Assembly (NCBI GenBank): GCA_022821275.1 | Contig: JAJEDY010000019.1 | Coordinates: 1-57,939, forward strand | Origin: Candidatus Latescibacterota bacterium | Lineage (GTDB): Bacteria > Latescibacterota > UBA2968 | DNA length: 57,939 nucleotides | Direction: 5' to 3' | Shown: positions 9,385 to 16,403 of the stretch, piece by piece | How the letters are laid out: every line of letters begins with the position of its first letter | Numbering within the stretch: the stretch's first letter is position 1 | Notes under the pieces: model-generated | What the model was told of the DNA's origin: nothing | The model's database searches: none | Seen by the model: the letters and a program-made list of their open reading frames with translations, nothing else | Translations under genes and position numbers: made by a program

Positions 9385-10044
9385 TTACCCCTTGATCTGA
9401 CGAATAGTGCCGAAACCTCTGGCACTTTGCTTGCCTATACCCCACAATGGCGGAAGTTGAAAATTAACGGTAAATGTGCCCATAAATCCGGTTAGCATCA
9501 CACCAGACTTGATTTCAATGGATTTTGGCGTCTCAATATAGAGATTCGCTTTGAGCCTATCCGTAATGGTGAGACGAACAGATTTGCACAGTGAAATCAA
9601 ATTGCCAATCAAAATGCGGCTGAGTAAATCTTGTCGCTTAGCTTTATTGACTAATTTGTTGTAGCGTTGATGGTTTGCTTGGTTAAGCGCGAGCCAGGGA
9701 CTCAAGAATTGATATTTTACAGGTTTTTCAGTCGTACCAAATGCAACGGTCTCGGTATTCCGATTTTGCTCAAGCACATTCAAAGTCTGCCCATTTAAAT
9801 TGAGTGTATCAATTTCAGGTAGTGCCCGTACGAGAAACGACCCGCTTTCCAACCCCATCACGCGCCCTACACCACCAATTGTTTTGTATTGAATCAGCGG
9901 ATGTTGATATAACAGACCACTTGGACCATGGTGATGAAACTCTACCCGATTTTGATACCGCTGTCCAAAAAAGCCACGCAAGAGCCGTGCGTCATTTTCT
10001 TGTAATGAATGATCGCAGCAAAGTGTCAGTGTTGTAAGTTCCAT
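9385..10044 (-). CDS. cas6: crRNA-processing endoribonuclease Cas6
   Basis: This 219-aa Cas6 cuts the repeat RNA to leave the 8-nt handle. The C-terminal glycine-rich loop LWGIGKQSARGFGTI is the hallmark. Histidines in VEFHHHGPSG and polar residues in the N-terminal half are candidate catalytic residues. The start is the ATG at 10044 (MELTTLTL), preceded by AAGGA 8 nt upstream; a longer frame to 10140 runs through a degenerate CRISPR-like leader and is unlikely. It is the first true cas gene, 97 nt after a sigma-factor-like gene. Its Shine-Dalgarno lies inside a repeat-like sequence. Confidence 0.93.
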   Translation of the reverse strand: MELTTLTLCCDHSLQENDARLLRGFFGQRYQNRVEFHHHGPSGLLYQHPLIQYKTIGGVGRVMGLESGSFLVRALPEIDTLNLNGQTLNVLEQNRNTETVAFGTTEKPVKYQFLSPWLALNQANHQRYNKLVNKAKRQDLLSRILIGNLISLCKSVRLTITDRLKANLYIETPKSIEIKSGVMLTGFMGTFTVNFQLPPLWGIGKQSARGFGTIRQIKG

Positions 10045-10045
10045 A

Positions 10046-10138
10046 ATTATTATCCTTGTTTTGATGGAATGATGAGGCAAGAACCAGATGGCGAAAGCCA
10101 ACATTTCAATTCTTTTTATAAGGAATGGCTCTTTTTGC
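10046..10138 (-). ncRNA. Degenerate mini-CRISPR in the cas6 5' leader
   Basis: The 97-nt gap between the sigma-like gene and cas6 is almost filled by two array-repeat relics in the array's orientation. The upstream relic (10103-10138) matches 23 of the first 31 repeat positions with one deletion; it keeps TTTCAAT, GGAAT and CTCT, giving a handle ATTGAAAT. The downstream relic (10046-10082) matches 16 of 19 over 10052-10070 (ATCCTTGTT.T..TGGAAT). The predicted guide starts GTTGGCTTTCGCC; it is 20 nt if whole repeats are counted, or 32 nt between conserved cores. The ACAAGGAT of the downstream relic also supplies the cas6 Shine-Dalgarno. This suggests a CreR-like autoregulatory guide or a Cas6 feedback site; function is inferred. 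Confidence 0.6.
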
Positions 10139-10141
10139 ACA

Positions 10142-10705
10142 TTAATTTCTTAACCTCCGTTGTAATGTTTGCATCAATTTTTGAAACTGTTTGTGTACAG
10201 CGGAACTGCTCTTCCCTAAATCTTTTCCCAACTCTTTAAATGTGGCGCAGTGACCATCAATGAGACCGTATCGTCTGCTCAACAAATCTTGTTCTTGTTG
10301 CGGTAAATCACGGAGAATATTATTGACATCTATTCGCAAATGAATATCACTGTGCCGACCAATAATATCTTGATCGCGAATATACTGGAATGGTTGGGCG
10401 AAATTTCTATTTCTATGTCCATACTCTGTTATTTTAATTGGACCTGACAGATCACGCATTTCGCGATAAATAGCTTTTTTGATATAAGGTCTAACATAAG
10501 CCAAAAAAGGGACATTTTTTTGAGGGTCATATCTAAGGGCAACTTCAAATGCTGCTGTTAAACCTGCTTGATGGATATCTGCAATGTCGTCGGCAGAAAA
10601 TACTTGATAATTGATCAAATTGGATATTTGTCTTCTCAGAGGGGCTTCATGTTCTTGAATGAGTTGGGTTGCTTTTTGGTGACGAATTTCGGGAAAATTT
10701 TTCAT
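10142..10705 (-). CDS. Sigma-70-family factor-like protein heading the cas operon
   Basis: This 187-aa protein looks like a small sigma-70 factor. Residues 35-90 resemble region 2 (DIADIHQAGLTAAFEVALRYDP, then FLAYVRPYIKKAIYREMRDL). The C-terminus has a region 4-like helix-turn-helix (LPQQEQDLLSRRYG, then TFKELGKDLGKSSSAVHKQ). It lacks a long N-terminal region 1. A good Shine-Dalgarno (GAGGTG) precedes the ATG. It lies 97 nt upstream of cas6 in the same direction, so it could drive transcription of the cas genes or array. It could also be an unrelated sporulation/flagellar-type factor that moved in; context favours a CRISPR role. Confidence 0.8.
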   Translation of the reverse strand: MKNFPEIRHQKATQLIQEHEAPLRRQISNLINYQVFSADDIADIHQAGLTAAFEVALRYDPQKNVPFLAYVRPYIKKAIYREMRDLSGPIKITEYGHRNRNFAQPFQYIRDQDIIGRHSDIHLRIDVNNILRDLPQQEQDLLSRRYGLIDGHCATFKELGKDLGKSSSAVHKQFQKLMQTLQRRLRN

Positions 10706-10987
10706 GCATCACCTCATATTGAAATTTTTAATAGTAAGATGCGAAATCAAACTAAATAGTTTCTGGATATATTATGCTTGAAATTCCACAATTTATCAAC
10801 CTATTTTTTGATTGCAGGGTCATTTTTATTTTTCTATGCGGTTTTTCAGACATTATTGTTCCCCAAAAGTTGCTTTTTATTCTGAAGTTGGCTATATTTT
10901 GTTCAGCGACCAGAATGGGCCGGTGCCAACCGACTCGGGATAATGTCCTTGGCCGCTACTTTTTTTTAGTGCCTTCATCCGCATTTT
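10706..10987. other. Intergenic control region upstream of the sigma/cas operon
   Basis: This 282-bp AT-rich gap lies between the WYL gene's stop and the sigma-like start. It should hold the operon promoter. I saw AT-rich hexamers but no clear consensus pair. Two short matches to the predicted cas6-leader guide occur: GTTGGCT at 10887-10893 on the plus strand and GTTGGC on the minus strand at about 10926-10931. A T8 run near 10965 follows a GGCC-flanked segment and might end WYL transcription. An open frame at 10774-11088 on the plus strand overlaps the WYL gene and shows no protein features. Confidence 0.4.
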
Positions 10988-11962
10988 TTATTTTTCATAC
11001 ATCCTCCCTGCCGCAATCATATCTCTTGCAACCACCTTTCTTAAATCCTCTGGTTCTATCACCTCGCAATCTGCGCCCCAGCCTCTGATCCATGGTTTCA
11101 TCTCCAGCGTGTGGCTTACAGTTAATGTCATGAGACAGCCGCCATCTGGCAGGTCGTCTATGGTATCGACACAGGGCCAATCCGATTCCCGCACGCGGTA
11201 TGCCACATTGGGCGAGAAGCGGAGTTTGACGACAATGCGCTCATCGCCGCCCATCACGCCCCATGCTTGCGTCAGATAATCGTAGGGATCGAAATTGTCC
11301 CGAATTTCATAAGATAAGTCGAGGATTGCGACCTGTTGCACGCGCTCGATTTTGAACTCGCGGATGTCTCGGCGCAAATGGTCAAATCCGATTACATAAC
11401 AGGCATATCCGACGGGCGATGGCTCGATAAAATACGGGTCAAAGACGCGGTCGGTGGTTTCATCGGTGTTCGGATTGTAATACGTCAATCGCACCTGTTT
11501 GCGTTCAGACCACGCGCGGGTAAAGGTCTCCAAAACGCTGATGTACTCGCGATGCGGTCTGCGCTTGTGCGTGGCTTCGGCGGTTCGGGTGATGTGTTGA
11601 CCGATTGATTCGGGAAGCGCGCTGGCGAGTTTTTCAAGTGCAGAGACGACATGGGGATTGTGTTTGTCGCTGTGCGCTGAGAGCAGGCGGGCTGAGAGAT
11701 ATAGTGCCAGCGATTCGTGCAAGTTCACACGCACAGATGTGATATAGCGGTCTTTGTGCATGCCGAATCTGCCATCGCGTTCCCAGATGGGCACGTTGAG
11801 TTTGGAGAGGGAGTCGATATCGCGATAGATGGTGCTGCGATGACAGCCCAGTTTTTTGCCCAATTCTAAAGCCGTAAACCCCTGAGCAGATTGAAATAAG
11901 ATGCGACCCAGCTCGATGAGCCGCTCAGAACGCTTAAATTGTTGTGTATTGTTATTTGACAT
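10988..11962 (-). CDS. WYL-domain transcriptional regulator (HTH-WYL-WCX)
   Basis: This 324-aa regulator has an N-terminal winged HTH (FTALELGKKLGCHRSTIYRDIDSLSKL, residues about 25-55), a central WYL domain (VRLTYYNPNTDETTDRVFDP ... YFIEPSPVGYACYVIG), and a C-terminal WCX-like region. WYL domains bind nucleotides or nucleic acids and often control phage-defence genes. The start at 11962 follows a GGAG Shine-Dalgarno; a longer start at 12001 is less likely. An inverted repeat (TTGCGA...TCGCAA, 12005-12010 and 12030-12035) lies just upstream and could be its own operator. It lies directly upstream of the sigma/cas operon, so control of CRISPR is plausible. Confidence 0.88.
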   Translation of the reverse strand: MSNNNTQQFKRSERLIELGRILFQSAQGFTALELGKKLGCHRSTIYRDIDSLSKLNVPIWERDGRFGMHKDRYITSVRVNLHESLALYLSARLLSAHSDKHNPHVVSALEKLASALPESIGQHITRTAEATHKRRPHREYISVLETFTRAWSERKQVRLTYYNPNTDETTDRVFDPYFIEPSPVGYACYVIGFDHLRRDIREFKIERVQQVAILDLSYEIRDNFDPYDYLTQAWGVMGGDERIVVKLRFSPNVAYRVRESDWPCVDTIDDLPDGGCLMTLTVSHTLEMKPWIRGWGADCEVIEPEDLRKVVARDMIAAGRMYEK

Positions 11963-12166
11963 AATAATCTCCGCAGATAGTATAATGGGAGCGTGTTCCA
12001 CATGTTGCGACAGGTTGAAAAAAATGTGATCGCAATTTTATGTTTCCCAAAAAATAAGAGCCGGGGGACGGGGTATCCCACCGGCTAATGAGAATAGAGA
12101 TTAAATTGAGTGACGTACAGAAATCAAAAAGGACATACAATAAAATTTATTATCTAAAACCATTAA

Positions 12167-12266
12167 GCACAGCGCGTAAGTCCGTCTCGTAGCGGACATC
12201 CTTATCGCATTCCAACTGTGAAGGCCACAGCATAGTGTACTAACACAGAAACGATTTGCGCTGTGC
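12167..12266. ncRNA. Candidate structured RNA with closed multi-branch fold
   Basis: The 440-bp gap between the WYL start and the nucleotidyltransferase stop has no gene but folds well on paper. A perfect 9-bp closing stem pairs GCACAGCGC (12167-12175) with GCGCTGTGC (12258-12266). Inside are three hairpins: GTCCG/CGGAC (12180-12184 with 12193-12197, flanked by a GTAA/TTAT helix), CTGTG/CACAG (12216-12220 with 12226-12230) and GTGT/ACAC (12235-12238 with 12243-12246). No known family is recognised. The strand is unclear. On the plus strand a T6 run follows 25 nt later. Confidence 0.35.
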
Positions 12267-12299
12267 CAGCCCCTCGGCGTTTGAGAGCGGCCTTTTTTG

Positions 12300-12331
12300 C
12301 TTACTTTTTGTGGCTGCTGACAAAAAGTAAG
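12300..12331. terminator. 12-bp perfect inverted repeat hairpin
   Basis: CTTACTTTTTGT (12300-12311) pairs perfectly with ACAAAAAGTAAG (12320-12331) around an 8-nt loop. The AT-rich stem follows the T6 run after the structured segment. It could terminate transcription in either direction or be the end of a small dispersed element. Confidence 0.5.
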
Positions 12332-12441
12332 TCGCCGAAGGCATGAAAAGAAGAATTTTAAAAAAGCTTTATAGATCGTTTTACCAAGACAAATGAATTA
12401 TGCGTACCCTTCATTAAATTCTAAAACGATGTTTTCATGGT

Positions 12442-12789
12442 TCATAAAACAGGTATTCCATCTCGCGTAACGGTTTGCCAGAAGGGTGCTTCATAGTCCT
12501 GGTGGTATATCCATTCCTCTGCGGTAAGTACGATAAGCGAAGGCACAACCTCGGTGCCAATCGCGAGCGTGTATCCGGGTTCGGCAACGGACTTCTTCGT
12601 TTTCCAATCTCCTTCGTGGATGATAACGAGAACATCCAGATCAGAGTCCTCATTGGATGATCCACGCGCTTTGGAACCAAAGATAATGAGATCTTTGATG
12701 AGATCCGCAAATTGTGTTTCTAAAGCCTTCTGGTAAGCTTCAAGCCAAATGCGTTCTTCGCGCGTCAATGTCAAAGTGTCTAAAGTCAT
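12442..12789 (-). CDS. Minimal nucleotidyltransferase (MNT-like)
   Basis: This 115-aa protein carries the NTase core IFGSKARGSSNEDSDLDVLV: the G38-S39 pair and the D50-x-D52 metal ligands. Such proteins usually act with a HEPN partner as toxin-antitoxin or defence modules, where the NTase adds nucleotides to its target. No HEPN gene is adjacent. The gene overlaps the stop of a 93-aa gene of unknown family by 4 nt, so the two are probably co-translated. It lies between the CRISPR locus and other defence-like genes. Confidence 0.85.
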   Translation of the reverse strand: MTLDTLTLTREERIWLEAYQKALETQFADLIKDLIIFGSKARGSSNEDSDLDVLVIIHEGDWKTKKSVAEPGYTLAIGTEVVPSLIVLTAEEWIYHQDYEAPFWQTVTRDGIPVL

Positions 12790-13067
12790 ATTGAGGTGGT
12801 TAGAGAGCGATGGGTCATGCCTACGATTTCACCGGTATTGTCATTGATTTCAACGACCTTAAACGAACGGTTCCTCCAGTCTTTTCCCCCGAGGTTGGCT
12901 GCAAGGCTCCGCCGTTCCCAGGGGCGAGAGAACCCTATGGTTATTTTCCAGGCATTTTCTGTTTCGTCGAATACAACCTCTTCAAGTCCTAAGTCCTGAA
13001 CTTCCTCGTCGGCAAATAGTTCGGTTATGTATTTGTTTGCCGCTCGTACGGCTTCTTTTACATTCAT
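12786..13067 (-). CDS. Conserved hypothetical partner of the nucleotidyltransferase
   Basis: This 93-aa acidic protein has no recognised family. The N-terminus (NVKEAVRAANKYITELFADEEVQDLG) looks helical. It is followed by likely beta strands (LEEVVFDETENAWKITIGFSR, then FKVVEINDNTGEIVGMTHRS). That helix-then-sheet pattern with a WKITIGF strand resembles small cystatin/PepSY-like folds, but that is only an impression. Its stop overlaps the start of the nucleotidyltransferase gene, so it may be the cognate antitoxin or regulator. Confidence 0.7.
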   Translation of the reverse strand: MNVKEAVRAANKYITELFADEEVQDLGLEEVVFDETENAWKITIGFSRPWERRSLAANLGGKDWRNRSFKVVEINDNTGEIVGMTHRSLTTSI

Positions 13068-13120
13068 TTATGCCTCCATTTCTACAGTCTTATCATTTCT
13101 TTAGATTAAATTTTCAAAAA

Positions 13121-13175
13121 AATAACCAATTTGTGCTTTTAAGAAAAGTGTTTCTACCCCAAGAAAATCAAAAAC
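13121..13175. repeat. Short hairpin repeat, copy A
   Basis: This segment aligns with 17731-17787 at roughly 70% identity (shared blocks TAACC, ATTTG, GCTTT, GTTTC, AAGAAAAT). The centre forms a hairpin in both copies (CTTTT-AAG-AAAAG here), though the stem bases differ, so the pairing has been kept while the sequence changed. This suggests a small palindromic dispersed repeat. Confidence 0.55.
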
Positions 13176-13185
13176 TGAACATTGC

Positions 13186-13275
13186 TTAGACCTCAACCCC
13201 CAATTCACGGTTTGCGACGCTCTGGTAGTGGTTCAGCGAGCCATCTATTACTTCTGTCATCGGAACTTGGTGTCC
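13186..13275 (-). pseudogene. Remnant 3' end, duplicated at 17505 (possible oxidoreductase tail)
   Basis: The last 24 codons of this frame encode MTEVIDGSLNHYQSVANREL plus GVEV and a stop. They are nearly identical in DNA and protein to the end of the fragment at 17505-17585. No intact gene of this type is present. In the other copy the tail is joined to the N-terminus of a Gfo/Idh/MocA oxidoreductase, so both are probably leftovers of such genes. The frame continues into the neighbouring glycosidase-like gene, where it is only a shadow. Confidence 0.5.
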
Positions 13276-13319
13276 AGCAACTTTTGCTCGGGCGAAGCTG
13301 CCGAACCTCCGCGCGGTTT

Positions 13320-14690
13320 TTAACTCATCTGGAACCGAAACGCAAATAGATCCGCGTCCTTGAGGGCGAAGCGTAAACGCACCGGCTGACCTGCCAGCAG
13401 ACGCATATCTCCCCTGCTCTCCCAACGGACTGTACCGTCGATGGCATCACCGAATATCTCAGGGCACTCATCCAGTGCGAAGCCCGGCTGCGGATGCCCT
13501 TCCGTATCCTGGATCTCAACGCGCACAAATCCCACCGCTGATGTCGAAAAGTTCAATCTCAGACTGTCGCCTGTGAAAATTAACGGACGGGTGACGAACT
13601 CGCCGCCAGCGTAGCCTGCCCGGACAGACACGAAACCGTCGGTTCGGAGCGAGAATCGACGAATATGGACAGTTGGCAATCGCCAGTTTTCCATACCGTA
13701 CAGCGAGAGTTCATCGGGTGACGTTTGGAGAATACCTCGCTCCATGAACATCCCGCGCTCATGCCAGTTGCCCTCATCGCGCCCGGGGCGGATAAAAGCT
13801 TCCATGAAGCTGCGGTCAAAGTGGAGGCCATCGCGGCTGGACATAAACACGATGTCATTCACGCCTGAACCGTATTTCCAGTCCGGAATTGGCTCGCGTT
13901 CTGTCACGAAGCGTGACGGAAACATCAGATATACTCCCGGCGCCCGCTCGTAAGGCACGCAGGCATTGGTATAGAGATGTTCATAGGGGGTCTCGCCGGG
14001 GTCAATCAGTTCAAGCGGTGTCCAATGGCGAAAGTCTTTGGAGGTCGTGCGGCGAATCCAGCGCACTCCGTTTATGAAGTTGCCCTTACCTGCCACGCCG
14101 CGCGTGTACGCGACATATTCCTCTCGTTCCACGTCCCAAAAGGCGATATTGTGTGAATCAAAGGGGCCATTGGTCAGGATTGGCGCATCCTGCATCAGTC
14201 GCCAGCGGAGACCGTCAGGCGAGACCAACGCGAGTACATCGCTGGTACGTACAATGGCTTTGTACCGTTCTTCATCTAATGCGTCGGGATTGCCATCGAG
14301 GAACGGCGACATGTTATTACCCGGTCCCGCCCAGACGAGGTTATTTTCCTTCGAATCTTGAAACTCAATCAGTCCGAGTGGTGGCTTCTCCCAGTGAATG
14401 CCGTCGGTGCTTTCAGCGTAGGCGATGAGCGGTTGGCGCGTACCGCGAATCGGCATCTCCGGGTCGCAGCGATACCACGCGAGGAACCGGTCGCCCTCGC
14501 GGAACGTTACCATATAGGAAACACCGCCCCGTTCCCACGGATGTTCAGGAGAAATTACAATCTCGCGACGCACAGGTTCATGCAAGCGCTGCGTGACACC
14601 CTGCGCTTCAGCGATCCAGAAATTGTCCACGAATAGTTGTCGGTCTGTGCCGATGTGGATAGGTGAACTGTTGTTATCTTGTCGTTCCAT
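13320..14690 (-). CDS. Beta-propeller glycoside hydrolase-like protein
   Basis: This 456-aa protein has the repeated blade patterns of five-bladed propeller glycosidases (GH32/GH43/GH130-like): IAYAESTDGIHWEKPPLG, LALVSPDGLRWRLM, YVAYTRG, RRTTSKDFRHWTP and VFMSSRDGLHFDRSF. The C-terminal 110 residues look like a beta-sandwich. There is no signal peptide, so it is probably cytoplasmic. This class is common in planctomycete- and Latescibacterota-like genomes; the substrate is unknown. Its start overlaps the stop of a Phd-like antitoxin gene by 17 nt. It is an unusual metabolic gene in a defence-rich stretch. Confidence 0.75.
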   Translation of the reverse strand: MERQDNNSSPIHIGTDRQLFVDNFWIAEAQGVTQRLHEPVRREIVISPEHPWERGGVSYMVTFREGDRFLAWYRCDPEMPIRGTRQPLIAYAESTDGIHWEKPPLGLIEFQDSKENNLVWAGPGNNMSPFLDGNPDALDEERYKAIVRTSDVLALVSPDGLRWRLMQDAPILTNGPFDSHNIAFWDVEREEYVAYTRGVAGKGNFINGVRWIRRTTSKDFRHWTPLELIDPGETPYEHLYTNACVPYERAPGVYLMFPSRFVTEREPIPDWKYGSGVNDIVFMSSRDGLHFDRSFMEAFIRPGRDEGNWHERGMFMERGILQTSPDELSLYGMENWRLPTVHIRRFSLRTDGFVSVRAGYAGGEFVTRPLIFTGDSLRLNFSTSAVGFVRVEIQDTEGHPQPGFALDECPEIFGDAIDGTVRWESRGDMRLLAGQPVRLRFALKDADLFAFRFQMS

Positions 14691-14961
14691 TTTGGACTCT
14701 TTCGGCTACAGCTTGGTCTATTTTGGCAGATAATTCATCCACATCTTTGAATGCTTCTGCTACGCGATCAAAAACGGCAAAATTTTCAGCTTTCTGGCGC
14801 ATATAGGTCTGGTAAGATGCGTAGCGTTCTTTTGGCAATAAAACAGCCACAGTTTGTCCCCGGTCATTTTTGACTTCGCAGGCTTCGTCAGTAGAACAAA
14901 GCGATTGAATAAGCTGACGGAATTTGCTATCGCTGTCTCTGAGGTTTAAAACTGGAGACAT
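14674..14961 (-). CDS. Phd/YefM-like antitoxin
   Basis: This 95-aa protein resembles Phd/YefM antitoxins: a short beta segment with CEVKNDRGQTVAVLLPKERYASYQ followed by a long acidic helical tail. The ATG at 14961 (MSPVLNL) is chosen because GGGAG lies 7 nt upstream; a longer frame adds 10 residues. No toxin gene follows. Downstream is the overlapping glycosidase-like gene, so it is an orphan antitoxin or the toxin has been lost. Confidence 0.65.
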   Translation of the reverse strand: MSPVLNLRDSDSKFRQLIQSLCSTDEACEVKNDRGQTVAVLLPKERYASYQTYMRQKAENFAVFDRVAEAFKDVDELSAKIDQAVAERVQNGTTR

Positions 14962-15055
14962 AATCAATCTCCCGAGGTTTCTGCTTATCATCAGAGGTTA
15001 AAACACACATCATTGAGTACAATACACGGGTAGAGGCAACGCACACAATAATGAT

Positions 15056-16240
15056 TTATAAAAGGTTTTTAATCTTTTCAGTATCCACATTGGGAAACAC
15101 TGTATCGCAGTGTTCTTTCACTTTCTCTGCAATTTCATTTATTCGTTCGTCCCAATCGTCTCCAAGGGTTGCCAAATCCATGAAGTCAAGTTGCCTGTCC
15201 GTGCCAATGTTGAGGTAGGTAGTCGGGAGATGTTCTCGGTTAGTACGCACTTTTGTAAATTGCTTGATAGAGTCGTGACACTTTTCTGGGCCAACGATGC
15301 TATAGTGAAGGGCTTTCTTATCCTCATCGTAATCCAACTCTACACGTACCTTGCTATAGTTTTTCGTCTCTTGGAGCGTCTTATCTTGGAGCCGGCGGAT
15401 CGGACTCACTGTCAGCCAGTTGTTTCCAGAATGTGCCTTGTAATCGTCGGGAGCCAATTTATTGATCTCTGAACTTACCCCTTTTAGAAAGGCAGTCGGT
15501 GTTGGGGCATACTCCATTATCAAATCAATCTCTTTTTGAAATTTTGTATAGACACTTCTGCATATCTGTTTCAAATCATTATCCATAGGGCACAACTCCC
15601 TTATCCAGCGTATCAAGTGATCAAAGAGATAGTGATTATCGCTATTGACTTGTGGCAAAACTTCGTCATCATCAAATATTTTTTTTAACACGTCAAAGGA
15701 CATCGGGATAAAGTTGTCGCTTTGTGCAGGATACCCTTCGGGCGTTAAAAAGCACCGTAATACGATGTCGTGATTGCGTTGAACTCTACTCTGTAAGAAC
15801 TCATTGTATCTATTGGTCTGGTCCAGACCTTCGCTGGAATACAATTTCAGTTCAATCAGACAGTAAAGTTTTCCAGGTAGGTCAATTACCACATCTGCTC
15901 TACCAAATTTACCGAGCGAAACTTCTCGAAGGACCGAGCAATGGTCAAGTGGTAGCATATCAATGTGTAGCTTGCTGTGCTCAGAGTCATCACATTTCTC
16001 TTTCTTCAAAACGACAAGCTCATGAAGGAATTTCCTCAATAATTTAGGTCCCAATCCGTGAGACTCCGATGGATCGAGAAAGTATCTGATTGATCTCGCA
16101 AGAGTGCGTTCATCCCTGTCTCTGCATATTGCAGAAAAGAGGTGAAAACCACGGCTTTTGATGTGCTCAGTGATCTTCCGAAAGTCATCATCCTCATAGA
16201 GCAATTCCGCTATTCTTTCTGTCTGATTATTTTTTTTCAT
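15056..16240 (-). CDS. PD-(D/E)XK nuclease family protein
   Basis: This 394-aa protein has a PD-(D/E)XK core at residues 113-145: GRADVVIDLPGKLYCLIELK with D116, E130 and K132, then a Q/Y-containing helix (DQTNRYNEFLQS). An N-terminal segment SIRYFLDPSESHGLG matches a motif seen in PD-(D/E)XK superfamily proteins of defence islands. It is a stand-alone gene without an adjacent methylase or helicase, and its target is unknown. The clustering with CRISPR, TA and nucleotidyltransferase genes suggests a defence role. Confidence 0.75.
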   Translation of the reverse strand: MKKNNQTERIAELLYEDDDFRKITEHIKSRGFHLFSAICRDRDERTLARSIRYFLDPSESHGLGPKLLRKFLHELVVLKKEKCDDSEHSKLHIDMLPLDHCSVLREVSLGKFGRADVVIDLPGKLYCLIELKLYSSEGLDQTNRYNEFLQSRVQRNHDIVLRCFLTPEGYPAQSDNFIPMSFDVLKKIFDDDEVLPQVNSDNHYLFDHLIRWIRELCPMDNDLKQICRSVYTKFQKEIDLIMEYAPTPTAFLKGVSSEINKLAPDDYKAHSGNNWLTVSPIRRLQDKTLQETKNYSKVRVELDYDEDKKALHYSIVGPEKCHDSIKQFTKVRTNREHLPTTYLNIGTDRQLDFMDLATLGDDWDERINEIAEKVKEHCDTVFPNVDTEKIKNLL

Positions 16241-16403
16241 TTTTTATCTGGTCTTTGGTGCAAGTGTGGTTAAAAATTAAAATCAAAGCTTGCCAAACTA
16301 TGCCATCTGGCTATTATTTTAAAGTGGCGATTCTTGCTTCGGGTAATATAGTGAATTTAGACATTATTGAAAAGCATGTGCTTGAAATCCAAAAGGTGTA
16401 CAG

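Noticed and set aside
10633-10642. TTCTCAGAGG, a 10-nt match to the array repeat inside the sigma-like gene
   Set aside because: It is isolated, in the opposite orientation and inside coding sequence; a 10-nt match to some part of the repeat is expected a few times by chance in this window.
10923-10940. CCGACTCGG palindrome resembling a tracrRNA terminal hairpin
   Set aside because: No Cas9 or anti-repeat is present; only a short chance similarity.
10774-11088. Possible gene on the plus strand before and into the WYL gene
   Set aside because: No protein features, low-complexity hydrophobic start, and its second half is antisense to the WYL coding region.
12167-12331. Retron-like RNA (long inverted repeat enclosing hairpins)
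   Set aside because: No reverse transcriptase is nearby, so there is no support for a retron.
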